Source: Rutstroemia sp. NJR-2017a BVV2
Taxonomy: Eukaryota; Ascomycota; Leotiomycetes; Helotiales; Rutstroemiaceae
NCBI GenBank assembly: GCA_002946415.1
Contig: NJPS01000003.1
Location: 124,001-188,000 of the forward strand
Length of the DNA stretch: 64,000 nucleotides
Direction: 5' to 3'
Positions 24,190-34,108 of this stretch are shown here, piece after piece. Under the pieces are notes generated by a model, which searched no databases, had not been told where the DNA came from, and worked only from the letters and a program-made list of their open reading frames with translations. The translations under genes were made by a program, and so were the position numbers. Numbering within the stretch: the stretch's first letter is position 1; every line of letters begins with the position of its first letter.

Positions 24190-24900
24190 GTAGGTAAGCA
24201 AAGGTCTGGTTGAGGAGAGAGATGGGTAAGTAGAGGTGTACATCGCGCCAAGAGATCAGGGATAAGTAGAGGCATAAGCGAGTAGGTAAGCAGGTGAGTA
24301 GAGGGCCCGGGTAAATAGCTGAGTAAGTAGGTAAGTGAGCTATGGAGAGCTGGGTAAGGGATAGAGTGGGTGATATAGTGGATGGGTGAGCAGAGAGGGT
24401 GAGGGGGTAAGTAGAGAGGAGAGGGGGTAAGTAGAGGGGTGAGTAATAGGGTAGGTAGGTGAGTAGAGAGAGGTGAGTAAGTAAGTAGAAAGGTAAGTAG
24501 GTGAATAATAGAAGAGTAGGTAAGTGATGGAGGGTAGGTAAGTGATGGAAAGCTGGGTAAGGGATAGGATGAGCAGAGATGGGCAAGTAAAAGAATGAGT
24601 AGCGATATAAAGGGGTGAATAGAGGGGATAGTAAATAAAAGGGCAGGTAAATAATCAAAGATTAGATAAGTAGAAGGGAAGGTGAAGAATAGAGTAAGTA
24701 GAGAGAGATAAGTAGAGAGAGATAAGTAGAGAGAGATAAGTAGAGAGAGATAAGTAGAGAGAGATAAGTAGAGAGAGATAAGTAGAGAGAGATAAGTAGA
24801 GAGAGATAAGTAGAGAGAGATAAGTAGAGATATTATAAGGTAAGTAGAAGGGAGGGTAGTAAGTAAAAGGATAAAGAAATAGAAGGATAGACTAAGTAAA
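24190..24900. repeat. Degenerate GTAAGTAGA repeat region
   Basis: About 700 bp of G/A-rich DNA built from variants of GTAAGTAG, GGTAAGTGA and ATAAGTAG at irregular spacing. I count about 13 exact GTAAGT hexamers on the plus strand. It grades into the regular 14-bp array. Confidence 0.85.
24695..24829. repeat. 14-bp tandem array, about 9.5 copies
   Basis: The unit TAAGTAGAGAGAGA repeats head to tail almost perfectly from about 24695 to 24829. The first copy is preceded by G (GTAAGTAG); later ones read GATAAGTAG. It looks like a recent expansion of the surrounding degenerate motif. Confidence 0.93.
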
Positions 24901-25262
24901 TAGTGGTATAAATACATATGGTTAAGTCGTAAATATAAAGGGCTGGTGAGATGTATTAGAAAATACTGGAGTTGTATATATAATCAAGCTGTAACAAGAA
25001 AAAAGAAGAGAAGTGAAGTAGGTAAATGGGATTAAAAAATATAACAAGATTGTGTCTGAAATACGGTCTTTGCAAATCTTGATGGATAAAGTTAACATCG
25101 ACAAAGGAAAAGGGATTCGAGCGTGGTGAACGAAAATGCATTGCAGCGATGTGAAATAGCACTACAGTATGAGATGGACATCCAGTCGGATTGCTTTCTT
25201 GTCGCAAATGAGAACTGGAAAGGGGATGTCCTGCATAGATTCCAGACTTCTGGTATCATTAC

Positions 25263-26612
25263 TTACGTCTGCGAACTGCGCGACACAGCGCTGTTGCATA
25301 GAGTCCTGAGCCATTCCGGATAATGAAAGTCTGAAGGTCTCGTACTCGTATGATGAATGACCAAGAGCTCATCTTTCTCAAGCGGGACTCGACCAACAGC
25401 AAACTCATCGTACCACGCACGACAATCCTCGCACTTAACAACGTGCGATAAGTTATTCTCCACAGCACGCATATGTCTCTCATGGAGATCTTGACGCCGT
25501 GTCTTATTTCTATGGTCCTTCTTTGTTCGACCATGATGTTTCGCAATGGGGCTATGATAGGGGCGTTTGTCGCTAGCATGATGGTTGAGATGAACGCACA
25601 GGACAAAAACAACCCAATCGGGATGCTGCAACAAAGTATGTACAATATAGGGAATCTGCGCAAAGATCTCGGTATGGTCCTTGTCTTTATGAATTCTCGA
25701 CGCCTTGTTGCATGCCAGCTCCAGATACGGATTCTTCATCTGGTCTCTCCGCGGGGATGGAAGTCCTGGATGTTTTTCTACCATTACGGCGCTGAGGAGC
25801 TCCATGAGCTTGGATACCATGATCCAGTCAATGATCCGTTCGTTATGCAATGTTACCCAGTCTTCGGCGATCATCAAGAGGGCTAGTTCCCAAGGCTCCC
25901 ACTTGAGTGCGGTCCCGCGAAGCAGAACTTTCTCAGACGGAGTTTCGATGATTCTTTCCTCGGATTTGCGCAAGCTTGATCGGGGATTGCTGCGCAGTCT
26001 GTGCAAGCCAGGGGACCTACTTGAGCTGGCAGATGGTTCGTCGGGTGCAGATGGTGTTCTGGATACAGATGGTGTGTTGGATGCAGATGATCTTCTGGAT
26101 ACAGATGGTCTGTTGTAAGATACAGATGGGATGACGGGGATATGGTTGACAGAAGAAAGTATTTCAATACTCCGGACTAGCTGCGAAGACGAAATGACCT
26201 CCAATGGGTCCATTTCGAGCAATTCCTCCACCTCAAATGAAGGGACGAACTCTGGGTCTGAAACCGGCTCTGATGGCATATCGGTAGTATCAATACCCTT
26301 GCCTTTATCCTTGGGACGGTCTTCTTCTTCTGTATCCGATGGTTCCGGCGATGTGTCCATACTTTCTACCCACGGATTAAACACAGGATTCTCCATGTCA
26401 TCTTCCCAAGGATTGAGTGCAGGCATTTCCATGTTTGCCTCCCAAGGATCGAAGGCGGGCGTTCCCATGCTTGCTTCCCGAGCGTTCAATACAGGCGTTT
26501 CCCAGCCTTCTACCCAAGGTATGAACTCAGACCTATCCTGGCCTTCTTCCCAAGTATCGGGTACAGATTTTACTACAGACTCGAGTAAGTCTTCAAAACC
26601 TGATGCGTCCAT
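25263..26612 (-). CDS. Unknown protein with LCVH-PYH motif and possible SANT-like region
   Basis: A single exon of 449 aa with no function recognised. Residues 32-88 hold a 12-residue tandem repeat (consensus PWEASMETPALN). An acidic stretch and a Ser/Pro/Arg-rich stretch (about 165-215) follow. From Trp238 the sequence looks folded: KWEPWELALLMIAED, then DWIMVSKLMELL, then NPYLELACNKASRI, spaced like the three helices of a SANT/trihelix domain. Then come LCVH (338-341), PYH (351-353) and a C-x2-C pair (Cys394, Cys397). The gene at 27317-27979 shares the same order and the exact LCVH-to-PYH spacing. The TAA stop lies inside a consensus donor (GTAAGT), so a downstream exon is conceivable, although both relatives end shortly after an E/D-WL motif. 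Confidence 0.7.
   Translation of the reverse strand: MDASGFEDLLESVVKSVPDTWEEGQDRSEFIPWVEGWETPVLNAREASMGTPAFDPWEANMEMPALNPWEDDMENPVFNPWVESMDTSPEPSDTEEEDRPKDKGKGIDTTDMPSEPVSDPEFVPSFEVEELLEMDPLEVISSSQLVRSIEILSSVNHIPVIPSVSYNRPSVSRRSSASNTPSVSRTPSAPDEPSASSSRSPGLHRLRSNPRSSLRKSEERIIETPSEKVLLRGTALKWEPWELALLMIAEDWVTLHNERIIDWIMVSKLMELLSAVMVEKHPGLPSPRRDQMKNPYLELACNKASRIHKDKDHTEIFAQIPYIVHTLLQHPDWVVFVLCVHLNHHASDKRPYHSPIAKHHGRTKKDHRNKTRRQDLHERHMRAVENNLSHVVKCEDCRAWYDEFAVGRVPLEKDELLVIHHTSTRPSDFHYPEWLRTLCNSAVSRSSQT
26349..26519. repeat. 36-bp coding minisatellite (12-residue repeat)
   Basis: Within the unknown gene, residues 32-88 repeat with a period of exactly 12: PWVEGWETPVLN, AREASMGTPAFD, PWEANMEMPALN, PWEDDMENPVFN, PWVESMDTS. 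This corresponds to a 36-bp tandem repeat of nearly five diverged copies. Confidence 0.88.
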
Positions 26613-27316
26613 TTTTGAGTTGGATTTGGTGGGATAAGCGAATGAGACGAATTGCTTGAGATGTTCGAAGGGGTCAGAAGACGAAGGATCTTGGCTGAAT
26701 TATCATGAGAACAAGGCCATTGTTAAGAGTAGTTGTTACTCGAACACCCCGCGCAAACGAATCATCAGAACAAAGGGAACGAAGAAATATTTCTTTCATT
26801 TCTGGAAAGCATGAATAAAGGAACCCATTTCCCCGCTTACGAGCTTGGATTTGACCATATCCAAGATAACTTTTTGCGACTGCCGCGGGGCAGGGAGTTC
26901 AGAGGTTCAGAATCATTTGTGCGAAACAGCCCCAACTTCGCCGAAAGCCTAAACCCTGTTCGACATAGCACGGTAATTTAGAAAAGAAAATATAAGCAGT
27001 GTCGGTGACTGCTAGGTAGATATGAGAAGACATAGACGGGACTCAGGGAGAGGCAAGTTACATGATTATATCGCTGAAGTTGGGAAGAACAAAGGAAAGT
27101 AATGTGTGATAAGAAAATGATATATTTTGGGATGAGAGCATCGCAAGGCAATATGAAGTAGCCTAGTAGAACAGTGCAGATCATGTGGAGTCTTGAAATA
27201 TTTAGTATTCGGTCAAACAACGTAGGGGAGATGGAATGGATGCGAGACAAGAGCTTCGGTCTTGAAGTTCGACGTAGTTTAGAATCAAAGCAAGCCGTTC
27301 TTTATTCTTCATGCTC
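26613..27316. other. Intergenic region between the two related unknown genes
   Basis: Contains the promoter of the 25263-26612 gene and the 3' flank of the 27317-27979 gene. No gene or repeat was recognised. Confidence 0.6.
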
Positions 27317-27979
27317 CTAGTCTAAGACCAAATCGAGCCAATCCTCGATATTGGGGTTCCGGCTTCTGCTTGAAACAGCATCGACTAATGTATGTACCAG
27401 CTTCTGATCATTTCCGATTGTTGTGCCATTTTGGTTTTGATGATTTCGATGAGCCGCTATACAGCGCTCACAGGTGACCTCGTAAGAAGAGTTGCGTAGG
27501 ACCTGGCGGTATCTTTCCTCCAACTCTACCGCGCCATCTTCAAGTTCATGAATTGGCTCCGCATAATCATCCGTGAAGTTTCCATGATAGGGTCCTTGGC
27601 TGGGATCCGAGCGACTGATGTGAACGCATAACATGATCAAGCGCGAAGTGTCGTCATTGCACAAAACGGGAACTAGAAGTTTGAAAACGTCGGTATATTG
27701 ACGTAGATCACTATTACGACCCTCAAGATAAATAGACTTTAACTGATAGAATTTTTCCCGGCAGTAGTCAGGTGCATAAGGTTGGTCATATTTGGTTATG
27801 TTGTCCGAAAGGGCTTCTGGCAAGTGCAGCTGCACAACGCTAGTGAATATCTTCATTACATTACTCACTAGGTCAAAATCTGGAGTATACTTACCATGCA
27901 TAGACGTATAGTCAGTAGCAAAGAGTAAGCACACTACCTCCCAATCTCTAAACTTGACGGTGACAGTTTGTTCTGCCAT
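27317..27979 (-). CDS. Unknown protein related to the 25263-26612 product
   Basis: A single exon of 220 aa from the ATG at 27979; an in-frame ATG at 28018 would add 13 residues (MYLTKSKKSSYTV). No function is recognised. Seen: VKFRDWEVVCLLFATDY, then FDLVSNVMKIFTSVV, then PYAPDYCREKFYQL (three predicted helices with a SANT-like layout), LCVH at 117-120, PYH at 130-132, and a C-x2-C pair (Cys170, Cys173) followed by His residues. The order and the ten-residue step from LCVH to PYH are the same as in the neighbouring gene, and both end with an acidic-WL motif. It lacks the neighbour's long disordered N-terminal half. Tandem duplication followed by strong divergence is the likely origin. The C-x2-C/His cluster might bind zinc, which is inference. 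Confidence 0.7.
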   Translation of the reverse strand: MAEQTVTVKFRDWEVVCLLFATDYTSMHGKYTPDFDLVSNVMKIFTSVVQLHLPEALSDNITKYDQPYAPDYCREKFYQLKSIYLEGRNSDLRQYTDVFKLLVPVLCNDDTSRLIMLCVHISRSDPSQGPYHGNFTDDYAEPIHELEDGAVELEERYRQVLRNSSYEVTCERCIAAHRNHQNQNGTTIGNDQKLVHTLVDAVSSRSRNPNIEDWLDLVLD

Positions 27980-28720
27980 GACTGTGTATGAAGATTTTTT
28001 CGATTTCGTCAAGTACAACTAATATGGAAGTCTCTAATGCGGATCTAGTTCAACCAGTGGTTTATACTGTGTTTTCAATGAACATTATCGCTCTTTGTCC
28101 AGAAGTTTGCCCGTACTTATATAGACTGAGACTGGGATTGTAATATTCGAAACAATGCTGTGTCTCCCAAACTACCTGTGTATCTTAATAACAGAAACAT
28201 CATTGCCCGACTGGTGCATGAGATACCTGCCCACTGGGGCTTCATAAATGGGACGAAGACTGTAGAAACTTGGAATTCAGTCTACCCATATCATCTATTC
28301 ACCAAGACTCGGTCCATACTTGCCAAGACTCGGTCCATACTTGCCAAGTTTAGTTGGGTTGTTAAGGTGCCGCCAGAACGAACACCTTGTCCGAACTGGC
28401 ATGGTAACTTTACCATTTTATTCCTCGTAGCACGACGACTATGTTGATCAAAAAGCCTTGCCATTGACCAAAATGCATAAAACTCGGGAACTGGGAAGGA
28501 AAAAGGCAGGAAGTCGACTATGATGTGTAGTTAAACTTTGGTGCTAATCGAGCCAATTTAGGGAGATGTCGCTCCTTGATGCCCGATAAACCAGGCACTA
28601 AAAGCCTTGCGACCACGATTTCCCTACCGACAGCTTCACCCTTGTAGGATAACCTATCTACATATTTCACACACTCTCATAATATTCTACCGAGCGAAGG
28701 ACGGTCCTAAAACTTCCAAA
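27980..28720. other. Divergent intergenic region upstream of zeta-COP
   Basis: Holds promoters for the unknown minus-strand gene and for zeta-COP. It contains a 21-bp direct duplication (CCAAGACTCGGTCCATACTTG) at 28302-28343. No gene was seen. Confidence 0.6.
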
Positions 28721-29428
28721 ATGGCGCCCAATATGTCTCTCTTCTCCGTCAACGCAATATTAATACTCAATGCGGACGATGGCTCCCGAATCTTTGCCAA
28801 ATACTACACTCCCCCGCACCACTCATCCTCCTGTTTGTCTTCCCTCCACATGGAACTCCTCTTCTCTATACTAACTTCCGCGCAGCACCTCCGGCTCCTT
28901 ACCCCGATGTCAAGTCGCAAAAGGCCTTTGAAAAAGGTCTCCTTGAGAAAACCCAAAAACAAACCGCCGATATCATCCTCTACGACAACCGTATCGTGCT
29001 TTACAAGACCGAAAGCGACGTTATGATGTATGTAGTGGGCGGTGTGGATGAGAACGAGATTATGCTATATAATGTGATTCTGGCTATGCGGGATTGTCTT
29101 CATCTGTTGTTTAAGTACGACCTATCTGCTCTCTTTCTTTTATAATTCTGGGCCCTGTGAGAATGAGACTAATATGCGCAACAGACAATCAGTGGACAAG
29201 CGGACTATAATCGAAAACTACGACTTAGTATCCCTAGCGATCGACGAAATCGTCGATGATGGCATTATCCTCGAAACAGACCCAACGATCATCGTACAGA
29301 GAGTTAGCAAGGCGGCGACGGCAGACGCAGTGCAGCTGAAGAACATCGATTTGAGTGAGCAGGGAATGAACAATTTGGCGCAATTCGGAAAAGCCAAGTT
29401 GGGGGATTGGTTAAGGCAGGGCTTGTAA
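28721..29428 (+). CDS. RET3: Coatomer subunit zeta (zeta-COP)
   Basis: Three exons, 28721-28832, 28886-29114 and 29185-29428 (194 aa). It is the small subunit of the COPI coat that carries Golgi-to-ER retrograde traffic. Family features are LFSVNAILILNADDGSRIFAKYY, the block from AFEKGLLEKT to VMMYVVGGVDENEIMLYNVI, and a C-terminal half with LVSLAIDEIVDDGIILETDP. The fold is a longin/sigma-adaptin type. The first intron has a GTTTGT donor, a TACTAAC branch site and a GCGCAG acceptor, and gives TCC T|CA CCT, restoring PPAPYPDVK. The second (AA|A) joins HLLFK to QSVDKR. Length matches the family. It is convergent with SUA5, only 204 bp away. Confidence 0.95.
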
Positions 29429-29632
29429 GGGGGACGGGATGCAGGAGCGGGGGGAGGATGTTGATTTTCTTGAAAATGGTTGAAAGCTATAAAATGGAGT
29501 TCTAGACTTTGCTGGAGTTGGGGCATTATATTCCATGGTATAGGAATGTTCAAGTCACCATTGGACACAGTATTCGCATTGCACATGGGCCTCGATGATT
29601 TGTTGGAGATAGGGTTGACGTGAAGGATCTTT

Positions 29633-31048
29633 TTATTTGATGATCACCGTGGCTGCTTTTCGAAGTCTGTTCATTACTGCTGCAGCAATGTCCCCTTCGT
29701 CCCTGATACCTTCTACATATATCACGTCGCAGCCTCGTTGATCTAGCTCGCGCAGGGCCGAGAAGAGGCCATGAGCGATGTCCTTGATCTCAGAACCGAG
29801 GGGGATTGCAAAAGCAGTTACGAGGTGTTGCTTATTAACGTGGGCAGCGTTGCCGTTCAGGTCCCCGTTCTTCTGGTCATTCTTTGTTCGCAACTCCACC
29901 CTGACAGTGCGAAGAGAGGATGGGTTAGAAGCTTCTGCTTCAGATAAGGTGACCCAAAAATCAGAAGTTTCATGCTCAAAATGAAGGCCAGGTGGACTGA
30001 TCCAGTTTTTGGTACTGATAACACCAATGTTGAGCGGCCTACTTGTAGGTAACCCCTCATACCCAAGATGTTGCTTCCCGCTGGTTCTTGCTGCAACTAT
30101 CGCCGCTAGTTCATCCTTCAACAGTTGCCCACCATTAGGGGCATTCTCGTATAAGATTACCTTGGCCTTTGGACTGTAATGCTTATACTTCATCCCTGGT
30201 GCTCTCGGCGCTTTGTCTCCTATCTCGCTCTGATCCTTGTAGCCTTTGACGACAGTTCCCCAACCCTCGCATTCCCTGATCTCATCAATGCTTACACCAC
30301 CCGGTCGAAGGACAACCGGCGGATGACACAGCCCATCCACAACAGTGCTTTCCACGCCAACCTGGCATGCACCACCATCGAGTATTATCTCTATTCTGCC
30401 GTTCAGATCATGTAAAACATGCTCAGCGGTTGTGCATGAAGGCTTGGTGGACGCGTTCGCAGATGGAGCAGCAAGTGGGACACCCGCAAGTTTGATCAGT
30501 GATAGAGCAAGTTGTGAACTAGGCATACGCGCGCCAAACGTCTGGAGACCGGCTGTGACTTCTGGAGCCAGCTTGCTGGGGGTAGGGTTTGGGAGCAGAA
30601 TTGTCAAAGGACCTGGCCAGAATCGCTTGATCAGAGGTTTGTAGATTTCTGGGACCTGCGAAGAACCCAAGCTAGATTCTTGATCGTTTCCCGGACTCAG
30701 AAGGTTCCGTAGCATGGCAAGATCACATACGTGGATAATGAGCGGATTGTCGGAGGGTCGACCTTTTGCCTTGTAGATTCCTCTCACTGCATTGCTCCTG
30801 GTTGCATCTGCTCCAAGCCCGTAGACAGTCTCCGTAGGGAATGCTACCGGAATGTCACTTGATTGCAAGTACTTCGCGGCTTGTTGAAGGGATTCAAGTC
30901 CTGCGAGGTCCTTTGGTAGTTCCCAAGTATCGAGTGTGTCTAAGTCACTGAACTGGCCCAATTCAGAGGTAGCGACGGGCAGGACACGGGTTTGAAAAAC
31001 CTCGCCGTTGACTGCTGTCGAAGCCATTGTGACGAAATTAATGTGCAA
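29633..31048 (-). CDS. SUA5: Threonylcarbamoyl-AMP synthase (SUA5/YrdC family)
   Basis: A single exon of 471 aa. It makes threonylcarbamoyl-AMP from Thr, bicarbonate and ATP for the t6A37 modification of ANN-decoding tRNAs. The YrdC domain spans about residues 50-260: VAFPTETVYGLGADA, IYKAKGRPSDNPLIIHV (nucleotide and substrate site), FWPGPLTILL, RMPSSQLAL, PLAAPSANAS, and ILDGGACQVGVESTVVDG. The linker APRAPGMKYKHYSPKA begins the C-terminal Sua5 domain, which ends in a Rossmann-like DVIYVEGIRDEGDIAAAVMNRL. An in-frame ATG seven codons downstream (31027, MASTAV) is an alternative start; leaky choice between the two could affect targeting, but I see no clear mitochondrial presequence. Confidence 0.95.
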   Translation of the reverse strand: MHINFVTMASTAVNGEVFQTRVLPVATSELGQFSDLDTLDTWELPKDLAGLESLQQAAKYLQSSDIPVAFPTETVYGLGADATRSNAVRGIYKAKGRPSDNPLIIHVCDLAMLRNLLSPGNDQESSLGSSQVPEIYKPLIKRFWPGPLTILLPNPTPSKLAPEVTAGLQTFGARMPSSQLALSLIKLAGVPLAAPSANASTKPSCTTAEHVLHDLNGRIEIILDGGACQVGVESTVVDGLCHPPVVLRPGGVSIDEIRECEGWGTVVKGYKDQSEIGDKAPRAPGMKYKHYSPKAKVILYENAPNGGQLLKDELAAIVAARTSGKQHLGYEGLPTSRPLNIGVISTKNWISPPGLHFEHETSDFWVTLSEAEASNPSSLRTVRVELRTKNDQKNGDLNGNAAHVNKQHLVTAFAIPLGSEIKDIAHGLFSALRELDQRGCDVIYVEGIRDEGDIAAAVMNRLRKAATVIIK

Positions 31049-32684
31049 TAGAGAGAGGAGTTTTGTGGGCTTGCGACGGAATATGAAAGCCAGAATGAAG
31101 TTATAAGCTAGCGCCGTATCCTACGACTCCGTCTTCCAATTAAACCTTTAGGAGATGCCTGATATAGACTGAACATACTTTACTTTCGAAAGGATCCTGA
31201 AATATTCTTGAGAAACATCAACATGAAGTTTGGACAATGATGCTACTTGGAAGAGCTGGTGGGGCAGATTGAGTCATAAATGAGGTGCGAGGCTGAGGGA
31301 ATTTTTTTCTCGTCATAAGGCTGCGCTTTGCCGCAATTGGGATTAGGTTCAGTGAGACTTTGGTTACTAAGCTAGTCTACTAACCCACCTCCTTGAATTG
31401 AGAGTTCGCTTGCTTAGGATAACCCGTATGCTTGACAGAATGAGAAATCCGATATTCTACTTGCTGACGCCATTCCATTTTACTACACTATTCATTGTTT
31501 AACATGATCCATCCCCGACCGTACCTAGAATGCAATTTTGGTTCCATCAGAAGCGGTAGCGTTGACTGAGTCTCCTCGGAATCTATTGAGCTTTATTGCG
31601 AATGGGAAAGGACTTCCGAGATCCTCATTACTAATTAGATCCTCTGAGGGAAATAAAGAGTTTAGCTATTCTAGTGAAATAAAACTACAGCGGAGCAGTG
31701 AGTGCCTAGTAAGTGCTGAGCTCTTTCCAGGTACGCAGGCAGCAGGCTGATGCTTCGCCTGATGACACCGCTAGGATAGCCAGCGTGTTAAATGTGCTTT
31801 CATGTTTCGGAACCTGACTTGCTGGGCCAAAACGATCAGTGCAGCACAGTTTCCTGATTGTTCAGTCGTTGAGTAGTTCTAGGCGCGGGTGCTCAAGGCC
31901 TAGCATCGTAACGCGTTACATTCTAGCATTGTTTTTATTTCTCTCCGTTGTCCGTTCACATCACAGCTACGATCTAAGTGGACAGCGCGATAGAAAAACA
32001 GCATCTCAATCTTACACGAAGCCAGAGCATCCATTCTTTCTACGCTATAGCAAGGAACCGGTGGGTAGGTTGCTAGCTCGATTAGGGACTCAGTGGGTGG
32101 GCTGTTTTTTCTTTTACCCACCCTGCTACCTGCGGGTGCCCAAATGGGTACCCATTTCGCAACCTATCAATGATGCCAGGGGAATGTATCCTTCCGTTTC
32201 CTTTTAAAGAAGAATGATGGGTTTGCCTCCGTTGAAGGACTAGCATTGTAAAATCACCCTTTGTCCAACAAAATCTCCGGTTGGGAAGATACATATTCCC
32301 CTTTGGAGCCTTCCAAAGTCTTAGCAAGGAATTGTGGTTTTTATTTCTCTTTTCGCTGTGCTTTGTTGCTAGTAACGCTCACTATGATGTAGTTACTGCA
32401 TCCAAATAAAGTCTTTGTGTCCTATTCCTTTCACAATGAAGTCCCAATTTTGATATTCGTCACGGGAAACAACATGTGAACAACATAAATACTCCGTATA
32501 TGAAGCTGTCGTACTCGACCAGTTATTCATCATTCTTTTGATTTATCGTCAACCCTCTATCAATATTATCAGTCCTCGACTAAATAGATTTCGGCTTTTC
32601 TTACAATCCTACGCAAATGTCTTACGTCTCTCAGAGTCGCCCAGACTGAAATACATTGGCTTTGGATTCAGGCCCTTAGTAATC
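31049..32684. other. Divergent intergenic region with a palindrome cluster
   Basis: About 1.6 kb without a recognisable gene; it contains promoters for SUA5 and the 32685 gene. An inverted-repeat cluster (separate entry) is the only structure seen. Confidence 0.5.
32066..32166. repeat. Nested inverted repeats with a 16-bp perfect palindrome
   Basis: Outer arms TAGGTTGC (32066-32073) and GCAACCTA (32159-32166) are exact reverse complements. Inside lie the arms GGGTGGG (32095-32101) and CCCACCC (32117-32123) and a perfect palindrome AAATGGGTACCCATTT (32142-32157). No target-site duplication or transposase was found. Confidence 0.8.
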
Positions 32685-33422
32685 ATGAACCAGGTAAAGA
32701 AGGCTATCAGTGCCATGGAGACGCACAAGAAGGAGAAGGAGATGTACAAGAAGGAAAAGGACTACGCATCGGTGTTCACCATCAGCGAACAGCGCCACAT
32801 GCTGATCAATCTGTACACGTACGACAGTGACATGGCTGTCAATTTCACTACAGAAAATGATAAGCTGCACAAGCTCTGCAAGTCTTTGGCCACTGGAACG
32901 CATAAGATCTCTGAGAAGATATGGAAAAAGGTAGCAGCGGCAATGAGAGAAGAGCAAGCTAACCATCAAGAAGGCGGTGTATTTTGGCACAATGACCCCT
33001 GGTTACAACGAGAGTATACCCCCAAACTAGTGAAAAAGGCATGGTCGCATCTCACTTCAGATGATATTGAGGCTCTGCATAACTTTGGAGGCTCCGAAAC
33101 TTCTTACCTAGATCAATGGACAACCACTTCCCATTCATCTGCAGAACACCTAGTTGCGTCGGAAAAGGATGCGGATATTATGATAACCGAGTCTTGGGCC
33201 GATGAATTATCGGATTCAGAGAGTTCCTATGAGGTACTATCAGATGATGCTATCGTCACTGCTCTCTCGCCTCGACCGGTGAAAAACAGAGAATCATTGG
33301 GCATTCGTAGGAGACGTTCAGTGAATCTGATAGAAGATTCTTCATTGCAGAAGAGGATGACAGGTCCTTCGTTCCGTGCCCGTATAGAAAAGCTGCAGTT
33401 AGAAAGAGCGGATAATAGATAA
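32685..33422 (+). CDS. Unknown protein, possible divergent SANT-like domain
   Basis: A single exon of 245 aa from MNQVKKAISAMETHKK; the frame is open upstream to 32538, but those residues are not protein-like. The N-terminus is a Lys/Glu-rich helix. Residues about 30-130 could form three helices: ISEQRHMLINLYTYD, SEKIWKKVAAAMREE, and REYTPKLVKKAWSHL. The last resembles the YAPDYCREKFYQL segment of the unknown gene at 27317. The C-terminal half is Ser/Glu-rich and ends with an Arg-rich part (LGIRRRRSVNLIEDS), a possible nuclear-localisation signal. It lacks the LCVH-PYH motif. The function is unknown; nuclear protein is inference. AG|GTAAAG near the start (32692-32698) resembles a splice donor, so an alternative 5' structure is possible. 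Confidence 0.55.
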   Translation: MNQVKKAISAMETHKKEKEMYKKEKDYASVFTISEQRHMLINLYTYDSDMAVNFTTENDKLHKLCKSLATGTHKISEKIWKKVAAAMREEQANHQEGGVFWHNDPWLQREYTPKLVKKAWSHLTSDDIEALHNFGGSETSYLDQWTTTSHSSAEHLVASEKDADIMITESWADELSDSESSYEVLSDDAIVTALSPRPVKNRESLGIRRRRSVNLIEDSSLQKRMTGPSFRARIEKLQLERADNR

Positions 33423-34108
33423 GTTACCTTCATATTCTATATATTAGCTCATGATTCCAGTTCGAAAACATGGAAAGAAACGACACACATAAACTAATGG
33501 TGTTGAATGTGAGGAATACTAACTACCAGCTATCACTCCCAAATTTATTTTATTTACAAGTACTCAATTTCAATCATCCCATTTACTTTTGTGAAAAATG
33601 AAATAAATAAATAATTTGCAGCTATCATTCATTGATGGTCCAAGAAACTATATTACCTCTCTTCAAGGTGTGTAGAAACGGGATAGTTTTTCCTCCCCTC
33701 ACTACCACATATGACATTAATTTCATGTCTACCAAGAAACCCCCAATGAAACCATCCTGTGTCTCCTTTCCATCTCCTTTCTATATCCTCTCTCTCTAAA
33801 CCTCCTCCCTGTCCTTAAAGCACCATCAAACCCCCATCTCCGATCCCCTCTCCAAAACCACCACCCACTGGCACACTAATCCAAATAGTTTCAACCTAAG
33901 CACTTCACCAACCAATTCAACCATCTTCGGTCCCAAACCCTGCACAATGTCCAACTATATAAGAACCCCTTCCCCCCTCATAATTTCCTCTCCAGAAAAA
34001 ATCATTCAAACAAACCATATCCTCACTCAACTTTTAACTTACGACATATCAACACCCACCCGGTCACGTTATCCGACAACACTTCAACAACATAACTACT
34101 ACTTCAAA
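33423..34108. other. Intergenic region, no gene seen
   Basis: AT-rich 3' flank followed by C/T-rich sequence (about 33740-33860) typical of a fungal core promoter leading to the next small frame. Confidence 0.5.

Larger units (their letters stand above)
23640..25262. other. Gene-free purine-rich stretch downstream of MCM4
   Basis: The first part (to about 24,130) is the MCM4 3' flank with GATGAGATGA-like low complexity. The remainder is dominated by GTAAGTAG-type repeats (separate entries). The long Leu/Ser/Tyr-rich minus-strand frames here are translations of the repeats. Confidence 0.6.

Noticed and set aside
24086..24917. Long minus-strand Leu/Ser/Tyr-rich open frames (190 and 245 codons)
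   Set aside because: They are translations of the GTAAGTAGAGA repeats in different frames, with no start context, domain or introns.
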